Part shown: positions 1 through 5,008 of the stretch, piece after piece
Numbering within the stretch: the first letter of the stretch is position 1
How the letters are laid out: each line of letters begins with the position of its first letter
Source of the DNA: Actinomycetes bacterium
GTDB lineage: Bacteria > Actinomycetota > Actinomycetes > Propionibacteriales > Propionibacteriaceae
Length of the DNA: 5,113 nucleotides
Assembly (NCBI GenBank): GCA_023393755.1
Contig: JAEXCA010000143.1
Span: 1 to 5,113 of the forward strand
Direction of reading: 5' to 3'
The notes under the pieces: generated by a model
Told to the model about the DNA's origin: nothing
Databases searched by the model: none
What the model saw: the letters and a program-made list of their open reading frames with translations, nothing else
Made by a program: the position numbers and the translations under genes

Positions 1-191
1 GCGTTGAGGAGCATGAAGAACCCGCCGGTATCCGGGCAACTGAAGACGAAACTCACTTCCGGTGACGATGGGAGCCGCTAGCAGCGTGCCCCGACCAGCG
101 CCGCAAGTCTCAGCCGGTATCTGCATGACGCTGTCGTGACTCAACTCACCCGGCCCCGTTGATCGACATCAGGCCTAGCACTGACATGCGC

Positions 192-271
192 GGCGCCCTG
201 GCTGCTGTCGTAGTGGTGCTGAGCCACTGTGACCGGGGCGGTACGACACACGAGCGCCACCCATTATGGGT
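192..271 (+). promoter_or_regulatory. Possible structured RNA element (nested stems)
   Basis: Read by eye, the + strand can form a compact nested fold. An outer stem 192-196/254-258 (GGCGC/GCGCC) encloses an inner stem 206-211/243-248 (TGTCGT/ACGACA). That stem closes a junction with two hairpins: 212-216/224-228 (AGTGG/CCACT, 7-base loop) and 232-235/239-242 (ACCG/CGGT, 3-base loop). A further hairpin, 259-263/267-271 (ACCCA/TGGGT), begins directly where the outer stem ends. An alternative 10-bp pairing 207-216/224-233 with two G-U pairs is also possible. GC-rich sequence folds easily and no energy or covariation test was run, so this is a candidate only. It could be part of a leader RNA, a separate small RNA, or chance. 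Confidence 0.25.
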
Positions 272-272
272 C

Positions 273-302
273 TTGAACAGGTGGTGCCGTGCGTTCTACG
301 AT
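273..302 (+). promoter_or_regulatory. Candidate sigma70-type promoter for the PheS-like gene
   Basis: TTGAAC at 273-278 and TACGAT at 297-302 are separated by 18 bases. Each box matches the TTGACA/TATAAT consensus at four of six positions, keeping the TTGA core of the -35 box and the outer TA and AT of the -10 box. Transcription would start near 309, giving a leader of about 150 bases before the start codon at 460, and that leader would contain the hairpin at 336-361. This reading competes with the idea that 275-292 is part of a structured RNA, because a promoter here would leave the upstream stems outside the transcript. Confidence 0.35.
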
Positions 303-335
303 TCTTGGCATGGGACGGCTGCAACGATTTGTGGA

Positions 336-361
336 CCCCCGGCCGCTAGGTGGCCGCGGGG
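336..361 (+). promoter_or_regulatory. Strong GC hairpin in the leader (possible attenuator or terminator)
   Basis: CCCCCGGCC at 336-344 pairs with GGCCG(C)GGGG at 352-361. That is nine base pairs with one bulged C at 357 and a 7-base loop GCTAGGT. No T-run follows, so it is not a classical intrinsic terminator, although actinobacterial terminators often lack one. It lies about 100 bases upstream of the start codon, so it could act as an attenuator, an RNA stability element, or the terminator of a small upstream transcript. Confidence 0.35.
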
Positions 362-442
362 TGCTTCACGGGCGGCGCTGAGCCTGCTCCAATCTCCGCA
401 GGCACGGCTGGGGAAGTACTCACCTCCACTGTTCTTGCAACC

Positions 443-450
443 AGAAGGAG
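443..450 (+). promoter_or_regulatory. Ribosome binding site of the PheS-like gene
   Basis: AGAAGGAG ends nine bases before the ATG at 460, a strong Shine-Dalgarno match at good spacing. It fixes the start at 460. A short CTCC (424-427) upstream could pair with the GGAG of this site, but four base pairs are too few to claim sequestration. Confidence 0.85.
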
Positions 451-459
451 ATTGATCCC

Positions 460-1578
460 ATGGCATCCGCCGACTACCTGACCCTGGAACAACTACAACG
501 CGCCCTCACCCTCCGAGACCTGACCGACCCATTACAGGGACCGCACGCCATCCAGGCCCTGCTTGTGGCAGTCGTCAACGCCCTGGCAAAACAATGGGGA
601 AGCAGTGTGCGCCATATCCGCGCCACCCCCATCGTCGCCGTGCGAGAAAACTATGATCGCCTTGGCTACGACGGCAGGGACATCACGCGTGACCGCCGCT
701 ACACCCGCTACATCAGCCCCACAGTGATGCTGCGCAGCCACACGAGCGCGGAGATCCCCACGGCTTTGGAACACTATGCCAATCGGAGCAACATCGACGA
801 GCTGATCGTCGTCCCCGGACTCGTGTACCGACGAGACGTCGTCGATCGGCACCACGTCGGGGAACCGCACCAGGTGGACCTCTGGCGGATCCGAGACACA
901 GCGGAAACCGGTGATCATGACCTGCGCGACATGATCGGGCGAGTCGCCGAGGCTGTGTTGCCGGGAACCAATTGGAGAATCTCCGACGTGGTACATCCAT
1001 ACACCGTGGGTGGGCATCAGGTTGATGTCCAATTGGGCGGAGACTGGCTGGAGCTCGCCGAATGCGGCCTCATTCACCCTGATGTGCTGCGCGGCTCGGG
1101 ACTGGACCCACACCGGTGGTCGGGTCTGGCGCTCGGCATGGGACTGGACCGGGCGCTCATGCTGCGCAAGGGTGTCGATGACATTCGCTACCTGCGTGCC
1201 ACCGATACACGCATGGCCACCCAGATGCTCACCCTGGAACGGTGGAAACCGGTGTCAGCTCTGCCGGCGGCCCGGCGTGACATCTCCGTCGTGGTCGGTG
1301 ACGATGAGGACGAGGAAACTCTCGGAGATCGGGTTCGCACAGGGTTGGCCGGAGACGCTGACATGGTTGAATCACTCGACATCCTGAGCCGCACGGCCCA
1401 TTCTCAACTACCACAGGCCGCACGGCAGCGATTGGCCACGATCCCTGGACAGAGCAACCTACTGATCCGGATCGTCCTGCGGCCCATCGAGTCGACCCTG
1501 ACCTCGCACCAGGCCAATGACCTCCGCAATCGCATCTACTCGGCGATCCACCAAGGACAGGTCATGGAGCTCATCTGA
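460..1578 (+). CDS. srmL: Single-chain PheS-like class II ligase with C-terminal FDX-ACB domain (SrmL-type, substrate unknown)
   Basis: The protein (372 aa, probably cytosolic, no signal peptide or membrane segment) has a phenylalanyl-tRNA synthetase alpha-type catalytic core at about residues 50-260 and an FDX-ACB anticodon-binding-like domain at about 262-372 (L-P-A-A-R-R-D-I near 268-275). This is the layout of mitochondrial monomeric PheRS. Seen directly: LRSHTS 91-96; motif 2 GLVYRRDVVDRHH 120-132 followed by HQVD 137-140; ELAECGLIHPDVL 198-210; motif 3 GLALGMGLDRALMLR 222-236. These are the family's ATP and amino-group binding blocks, which suggests it still activates an amino or other carboxylic acid. 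The usual FPF-TEPS pocket motif is replaced by HPYTVGG (179-185), and the motif 2 Glu is Asp140, so phenylalanine is probably not the substrate. There is no PheT-like editing domain. It is not in a PheS-PheT operon, which argues against a housekeeping role. The name SrmL (PheS-related mystery ligase) is recalled from memory, not checked. It could alternatively be a divergent or inhibitor-resistant PheRS. Confidence 0.8.
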   Translation: MASADYLTLEQLQRALTLRDLTDPLQGPHAIQALLVAVVNALAKQWGSSVRHIRATPIVAVRENYDRLGYDGRDITRDRRYTRYISPTVMLRSHTSAEIPTALEHYANRSNIDELIVVPGLVYRRDVVDRHHVGEPHQVDLWRIRDTAETGDHDLRDMIGRVAEAVLPGTNWRISDVVHPYTVGGHQVDVQLGGDWLELAECGLIHPDVLRGSGLDPHRWSGLALGMGLDRALMLRKGVDDIRYLRATDTRMATQMLTLERWKPVSALPAARRDISVVVGDDEDEETLGDRVRTGLAGDADMVESLDILSRTAHSQLPQAARQRLATIPGQSNLLIRIVLRPIESTLTSHQANDLRNRIYSAIHQGQVMELI

Positions 1579-1595
1579 GCGATGGCTGCACGACC

Positions 1596-1691
1596 ATGTG
1601 CATCGACGACTTCGAGTTCGTCAGAGACCGCCTCCCACCTGCATGGACTGTGCACACAACGGTGTTCTCGGCCCAACGCGCTGACGAGTGA
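1596..1691 (+). CDS. Small hypothetical ORF after the PheS-like gene (31 aa, perhaps a gene remnant)
   Basis: ATG at 1596 opens a 31-codon frame that starts MCIDDFEFVRDRLPPAW and stops with TGA at 1689-1691. It begins 17 bases after the PheS-like gene ends. About three quarters of its codons end in G or C and the composition looks protein-like. I see no Shine-Dalgarno in front of it. An overlapping frame from ATG 1582 to a TAG at 1711-1713 is Ser/Thr-rich and looks like a shadow. This could be a small protein translated with the upstream gene, or the first codons of a gene lost when the insertion sequences arrived. I recognise no family. Confidence 0.3.
   Translation: MCIDDFEFVRDRLPPAWTVHTTVFSAQRADE
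1605..1622 (+). terminator. Weak hairpin after the PheS-like gene
   Basis: GACGA at 1605-1609 pairs with TCGTC at 1618-1622, extended inward by CT/AG with one bulged T around a TCG loop. It sits 26 bases past the stop codon. There is no T-run and the stem is modest, and it lies inside the possible small ORF, so a terminator role is only a guess. Confidence 0.15.
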
Positions 1692-1713
1692 CGCTCCTAC
1701 TGAGCAGCATTAG

Positions 1714-2610
1714 GGGCTCTTCCCAATCGAGGGTGGGTGGGTGACGGCGCGGGCTGAGCGTTGAGGAGCCTTGTCGCCGCGAGGATGTGGGTGTCGAATC
1801 CCATCCAGCAACAACAAGGCCCATGTCTGACGCTACCTCAACGACGCCCGCCTGCCCGCCGGTCACCAGTCCGGATCTGACCACCTTCACTCGGGTTGAC
1901 GCCCTCGGGCTGCGGGTCGACGCCCAGCAGATCTGGCCGGACAAGGCGATCCTGTTCTGCTCGCCGGTCACCGTCGATGACCGATGTCCCCGCTGCGGCG
2001 CTGGGGGCCGGGTGCACGACCAGGTGCTACGCCGGTTCACCCACCTGCCCGTGGGGCGACGGCCGACGTGGTTGTCGGTCCGGGTGCCCCGGTTCCGCTG
2101 CGAGGGTTGTGGGCGGGTGTGGCGGCATTCGCTGAAGACGGTGGCCCGACCGCGGTCGAAGCTGACCAGGGCCGCGGACTGGTGGGCCCTGTGCCAAGTC
2201 GTGCTCGATCACACCCCGGTCAGCGGTGTCGCCGCCGTGCTGGGCGTCAGCTGGGACACCGCCCACATGGCCGTGACCGACGTCGGGACCCAGCTCCTCA
2301 TCGACCACCCGGGACGGCTCGACGGCGTCGAGGTCGTCGGCGTCGACGAGCACGCTTGGCGACACACCCGCAAGGGCGACAAGTACGTGACCGTGATCAT
2401 CGACCTCACCCCGATCCGGGACGACACCGGCCCCGCCCGGCTGCTGGACCTGGTCGAGGGTCGCTCGAAGAAGGCGTTCAAGACCTGGCTGGAGGCTCAG
2501 ACCGACCAGTTCCGGGCCCGGGTCGCCATCGTGGCGATGGACGGCTTCACCGGCTTCAAGACCGCCGCCGCCGAAGCCGTCCCCGACGCCACCGCCGTGA
2601 TGGACCCCTT
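1714..2610 (+). mobile_element. ISL3-family insertion sequence, left part only
   Basis: The left end is placed at GGGCTCTTCCCAA (from 1714), which resembles the GGCTCTTCC-type terminal repeats of ISL3 elements and precedes an ISL3-type transposase gene. The family match stops at about 2610 within that gene, so the 3' half of the gene and the right terminal repeat are missing from the window. Without the right end, the inverted repeat and the usual 8-bp target duplication cannot be confirmed, and the left boundary is uncertain by a base or two. The element cannot move by itself. Confidence 0.65.
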
Positions 2611-2680
2611 TTATGCCGAGGTCCTGGTTATGCCGATGTGTGGGACTGTCAGAAGAACGGTGTGTGAGGGTCCGGCCTGA
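1823..2680 (+). pseudogene. ISL3-family transposase, 3'-truncated by another insertion
   Basis: Taking ATG 1823 as the start (a GTG at 1787 in the same frame is possible but would add 12 atypical residues), the first 263 residues are ISL3-like. They comprise an N-terminal zinc finger with C55-x2-C58 and C93-x2-C96, a helix-turn-helix near 133-150 (VSGVAAVLGVSWDTAHMAV), and the start of the DDE domain with GVDEHAWR (D175) and AMDGFTGFK (D240). The family normally continues D-P-F-H-V-V and reaches 400 residues or more with the catalytic Glu. Here the match ends at V-M-D-P-F (codon 2609-2611), and the frame then reads foreign sequence to a stop at 2678-2680. Without the third catalytic residue it should be inactive as a transposase, though the DNA-binding half could still be made. 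Confidence 0.85.
2611..2636 (+). repeat. Two 9-bp direct repeats TTATGCCGA at the ISL3 junction
   Basis: TTATGCCGA occurs at 2611-2619 and again at 2628-2636, a 17-base period, exactly where the ISL3 transposase stops matching its family and just before the IS256 element. Short tandem binding motifs like this are typical of the terminal region of a mobile element. I vaguely associate TATGCCGA-type repeats with the ends of actinobacterial tyrosine-recombinase elements, but cannot verify this. They may instead belong to the IS256 end or to a lost third element. Confidence 0.5.
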
Positions 2681-2684
2681 TCCG

Positions 2685-2692
2685 AAAGGAGA
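2685..2692 (+). promoter_or_regulatory. Ribosome binding site of the IS256 transposase
   Basis: AAAGGAGA lies five bases before the GTG at 2698. It decides the start, since no ATG gives a comparable site. Confidence 0.7.
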
Positions 2693-3232
2693 CGGCCGTG
2701 GCTGACACGACCGAACTGTTGGACGACGAGATGATCGATCCTGTGACGGGAGAGATCATCGATCAGAAGGACCTCGCCGAGCGGCTGCTGGCGCAGGCGA
2801 AGGAGCGGGGTGTGAGCCTGGTGGGCCCAGGAGGGCTGCTGAACCAACTCACGAAGAACGTCCTCGAGACCGCGCTGAACGCCGAGCTGACCGAGCACCT
2901 CGGTCACGACCACGGCGAGACCCCGCTGGGGTCGAACATGCGTAACGGGACCCGGATCAAGACCGTGCTGACCGAGATCGGCCCGGTCGAGATCGAGGTC
3001 CCGAGGGACCGGGACGGGTCGTTCGAACCAGTGATCGTGCCCAAGCGCAAGCGCCGCCTGGACGGGATCGATCAGATCGTGCTGTCGTTGACCGCTCGCG
3101 GGTTGACGACCGGGGAGATCGCGGCGCACTTCGACGAGGTCTATGGGGCGAAGGTCTCCAAGGACACGATCAGCCGGATCACGGAGAAGGTCATCGGTGA
3201 GCTCGCCGAATGGGCCAGTAGGCCGCTGGATG

Positions 3233-3235
3233 CGC
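3233..3235 (+). repeat. Left copy of the IS30 target duplication (CGC)
   Basis: CGC here and CGC at 4466-4468 flank the IS30 element directly. Keeping one copy restores the IS256 reading frame, so this is the 3-bp target duplication. Confidence 0.8.
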
Positions 3236-3260
3236 GGCGGTTTCCAGTGATCGTTGCGAA
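3236..3260 (+). repeat. IS30 left inverted repeat
   Basis: Nine perfect bases at the tip (GGCGGTTTC), then an imperfect match to the reverse complement of 4441-4465, 19 of 25 overall. It lies upstream of the transposase ribosome binding site at 3271-3276. Confidence 0.85.
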
Positions 3261-3270
3261 TCCTGAACTG

Positions 3271-3276
3271 AAGGGA
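3271..3276 (+). promoter_or_regulatory. Ribosome binding site of the IS30 transposase
   Basis: AAGGGA is five bases before the ATG at 3282, which supports that start over later in-frame candidates. Confidence 0.65.
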
Positions 3277-3281
3277 TCGCG

Positions 3282-4457
3282 ATGCCACGGGGAGGACACA
3301 ACAGAGCGCCAGTTGAGACGAAGCGTCGCTACTTTGCGCTGATCCGGCAGGGTGCCAGCGGCGCGCAGGCTTCGAGCCAGGTGGGGGTGTCGTTGAGTTG
3401 CGGGTCGGTGTGGTTCATCGACGCTGGCTCGGTGACGTTCATTGACGCCCCGATCAGCAGCCGGTACCTGTCACAGGATGATCGGATCGAGATCGCTGAC
3501 GGGCTTGCTGCTGGGGAGCCGGTGAAGCTGATCGCTGCCCGGATCGGGAAGAGCTATCAGAGCGTGTACCGGGAGATCGCCAGGAACCGGAAGCCGGATG
3601 GCCGCTACCAGCCTTGGTACGCCCACGGGCAGGCACACGTGCGGCGGCGACGACCCAAGACCAGACGTGTTGTCGCCGACCCGATCTTGCGCGGGGTGGT
3701 CGCCAGCAAACTCGGCGAGCACTGGTCGCCGGCCCAGGTCAGCCGCTGGCTACGGCGCCGCTGGCCCCACCGGGCCGGCTGGCAGCTGTGTACCGAGACC
3801 ATCTATGAAGCGGCCTACCGCGGCCTGATCAGCCCAGTCACCGGTGACCTGCTTCGCACCGGCCGGACCTACCGCCACGCTCGCGGCAGGGGGCGGAGCC
3901 GCGATGGAGCGCTGAAACAGTCAACGGTGATGAAGTCGATCCATGACCGGCCCGCGATCGTCGAGACCCGCGGCCAGGTCGGGCACTGGGAGGGCGACCT
4001 CATCATCGGTGCCGGGCAGCGCTCCGCGATCGCGACCCTCGTTGAACGCAAGGCCCGGCTCACCATCCTGGTCCCGGTCCGCGGCGGGCGCAGCGCTCAG
4101 GTCGTCGGCGACGCCCTCATCGCGGCGTTCACCCAGTTGCCGATGCCGTTGCGGCGAACGCTCACCTGGGACCAGGGCAATGAGATGTTCCACCACACCC
4201 GTATCGAGCAAGCCACGGGCCTGAAGATCTACTTCGCCGACCCTCACAGCCCCTGGCAGCGAGGCACGAACGAGAACACCAACGGCCTGCTACGCCAGTA
4301 CTTCCCCAAGGGCGCCGACCTGAACCAGGTCAGCGACGAACGCCTTGCCGAGGTCGCCAACGAACTCAACCACCGGCCCCGCCTCGTCCTCGACGACCGC
4401 ACCCCAGCCCAACTCATGCGACGATGGCTCCAACCACCGATTCACGACGACCGATAG
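3282..4457 (+). CDS. IS30-family transposase, apparently intact
   Basis: This 391-residue DDE transposase acts on the inverted repeats at both ends of its own element. The N-terminal part carries two helix-turn-helix-like regions: VETKRRYFALIRQGASGAQA at 11-30, and about 64-102, including VKLIAARIGKSYQSVYREIAR (81-101), the usual IS30 DNA-binding domain. The catalytic domain shows D239 in GHWEGDL, D297 in LTWDQGNEM and E331 in RGTNENTNGLLRQYFPKG. The 33-residue gap between the last two is the IS30 D-D(33)E spacing. The C-terminus NELNHRPRLVLDDRTPAQL (360-378) is also typical. No frameshift or stop is seen, and the length fits the family. The stop codon TAG at 4455-4457 lies inside the right inverted repeat, eight bases from the end of the element, a compact arrangement. 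Confidence 0.95.
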   Translation: MPRGGHNRAPVETKRRYFALIRQGASGAQASSQVGVSLSCGSVWFIDAGSVTFIDAPISSRYLSQDDRIEIADGLAAGEPVKLIAARIGKSYQSVYREIARNRKPDGRYQPWYAHGQAHVRRRRPKTRRVVADPILRGVVASKLGEHWSPAQVSRWLRRRWPHRAGWQLCTETIYEAAYRGLISPVTGDLLRTGRTYRHARGRGRSRDGALKQSTVMKSIHDRPAIVETRGQVGHWEGDLIIGAGQRSAIATLVERKARLTILVPVRGGRSAQVVGDALIAAFTQLPMPLRRTLTWDQGNEMFHHTRIEQATGLKIYFADPHSPWQRGTNENTNGLLRQYFPKGADLNQVSDERLAEVANELNHRPRLVLDDRTPAQLMRRWLQPPIHDDR

Positions 4458-4465
4458 AAACCGCC
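4441..4465 (-). repeat. IS30 right inverted repeat
   Basis: Its reverse complement starts GGCGGTTTCTA and matches 3236-3260 at 19 of 25 positions. It overlaps the last codons and stop of the transposase gene. Confidence 0.85.
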
Positions 4466-4468
4466 CGC
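4466..4468 (+). repeat. Right copy of the IS30 target duplication (CGC)
   Basis: Partner of 3233-3235. Together with the inverted repeats it shows that the element inserted here by transposition and that neither flank has since been deleted. Confidence 0.8.
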
Positions 4469-4998
4469 TCTACCCGGTGATCTTCGTCGACGCGATCGTG
4501 GTGAAGGTCCGCGACGGGCAGGTCCGCAACACCCCGTTCTACGTCGTGATGGGCGTCACGACGAACGGAGAGCGCGACATCCTCGGTATCTGGGCCGGCG
4601 ACGGCGCGGAGGGCGCGAGGTTCTGGCTGCAGGTGTTCACCGAGCTGAAGAACCGCGGCGTCCAGGACGTCCTGATCGCCGTGTGCGACGGCCTCAAAGG
4701 CCTCCCGGAGGCGATCAACACCACCTGGGAGCAGACGGTCGTGCAGCAATGCATCGTCCACCTGATCCGCAACTCGTTCCGTTACGCCGGCCGGCAGCAT
4801 CGCGATGCGATCGTGAAGTCTCTCAAGCCGGTCTATACGGCCCCGTCCGAGCAGGCGGCGAAGGACAGGTTCGAGGAGTTCGCGGCCGAATGGGGTGAGC
4901 GGTATCCGGCGATCGTGCAGCTCTGGCGCAACGCCTGGGCGGAGTTCGTGCCGTTCCTCGAATACGACGTCGAGATCCGCCGGGTGATCTGCACCACG
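4469..4998 (+). pseudogene. IS256-family transposase, central catalytic fragment (continuation after IS30)
   Basis: This is the downstream part of the gene begun at 2698. With the IS30 element removed it continues in frame as residues 180-356. It contains the first catalytic Asp in YPVIFVDAIVVKVRDG and the second in LIAVCDGLKGLPEAI, then the family's conserved W-E-Q-T-V-V-Q-Q-C-I-V-H-L-I-R-N segment and EYDVEIRRVICTT. The family normally continues N-A-I-E-S and reaches the catalytic Glu. Here the sequence changes at about 4998 to unrelated DNA. An IS256 transposase is usually a little over 400 residues, so some 50-70 residues including that Glu are lost. The gene was thus broken twice, once by IS30 and once at its 3' end. 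Confidence 0.9.
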
Positions 4999-5008
4999 GA
5001 TGAAATCG

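Larger units (their letters stand above)
57..459. other. Upstream region of the PheS-like gene, no convincing CDS
   Basis: This 400-base stretch separates the left edge from the PheS-like gene. An open frame with a TTG start at 159 runs to 455, but it has no visible ribosome binding site, an Arg/Ala/Pro/Trp-rich composition typical of non-coding GC-rich DNA, and no family resemblance, so I do not call it a gene. I found no canonical tRNA cloverleaf or T-loop signature. The stretch does hold many complementary segments (see the stem-loop entry), a possible sigma70-type promoter at 273-302, a strong hairpin at 336-361, a smaller hairpin (382-387 with 398-403, 6 bp, 10-base loop) and the ribosome binding site at 443-450. 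It is most simply the promoter and leader of the downstream gene, possibly with a structured RNA in it. Confidence 0.6.
2698..3342 (+). pseudogene. IS256-family (mutator-type) transposase, N-terminal fragment
   Basis: A GTG start at 2698 opens a protein whose first 179 residues are a classic IS256/MULE N-terminal region. Recognisable stretches are GPGGLLNQLTKNVLETALNAE, MRNGTRIKTVLTEIGPVEIE, VPRDRDGSFEP and LSLTARGLTTGEIAAH, ending in the helix-turn-helix-like KVSKDTISRITEKV and WASRPLDA. At 3236 the IS30 element begins, and the frame reads 35 foreign residues into it before a stop at 3340-3342. The missing continuation is at 4469-4998. This fragment contains the DNA-binding half but no catalytic Asp. 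It could in principle act as a truncated DNA-binding protein or inhibitor, but nothing in the sequence shows that it does. Confidence 0.9.
3236..4465 (+). mobile_element. Complete IS30-family insertion sequence (1230 bp)
   Basis: The element begins with GGCGGTTTCCAG at 3236 and ends with GATAGAAACCGCC at 4465. The outer 25 bases of the two ends match at 19 positions as inverted repeats. It carries one intact transposase gene and is flanked by a CGC duplication. Joining 3235 to 4469 restores the interrupted IS256 gene through R-P-L-D-A-L-Y-P-V-I-F-V-D-A, which fixes both boundaries precisely. It is therefore the most recent of the insertions whose order can be read and the only one here that looks autonomous. 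Confidence 0.92.
2641..4998 (+). mobile_element. IS256-family element, interrupted by IS30 and lacking its right end
   Basis: The likely left terminus is at TGGGACTGTCAGAAGAACGG (from about 2641), of the kind that precedes IS256-family genes in actinobacteria; the exact first base is not fixed. The element is split by IS30 at 3236-4465 and loses family similarity at about 4998, before the transposase C-terminus, so the right terminal repeat is absent and the left one cannot be checked against it. It interrupts the ISL3 element on its left side. It cannot move on its own. Confidence 0.7.

Noticed and set aside
1..81. Two + strand frames ending at 65 and 81 that could be the C-terminus of an upstream gene
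   Set aside because: Only 20-26 codons are visible, neither resembles a known protein, and a minus-strand reading of the same bases looks at least as good, so none can be called.
159..455. 98-codon open frame from a TTG start upstream of the ligase
   Set aside because: No ribosome binding site, composition of a non-coding GC-rich frame, no recognisable domain, and it overlaps the candidate promoter, hairpins and ribosome binding site of the real gene.
100..459. Search for a tRNA or CRISPR array near the ligase
   Set aside because: No T-loop consensus, no acceptor and anticodon arms in the right order, and no regularly spaced repeats were found by eye.
532..1113. Long minus-strand open frame inside the PheS-like gene
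   Set aside because: It lies antisense to a gene with clear class II synthetase motifs; long antisense frames are common in GC-rich coding DNA.
1758..1769. GCGTTGAGGAGC occurs here and at 1-12
   Set aside because: A 12-base match in about 5 kb is expected roughly once by chance (rough estimate), and the flanks do not match, so it is not evidence of a second ISL3 copy.
1984..2667. 227-codon frame overlapping the ISL3 transposase
   Set aside because: Arg/Pro/Gly-rich shadow of the transposase frame, which has zinc-finger and catalytic motifs.
2611..3288. Minus-strand 225-codon frame across the IS256 start
   Set aside because: Antisense shadow of the IS256 N-terminal fragment, crossing the IS256/IS30 boundary without matching a family.
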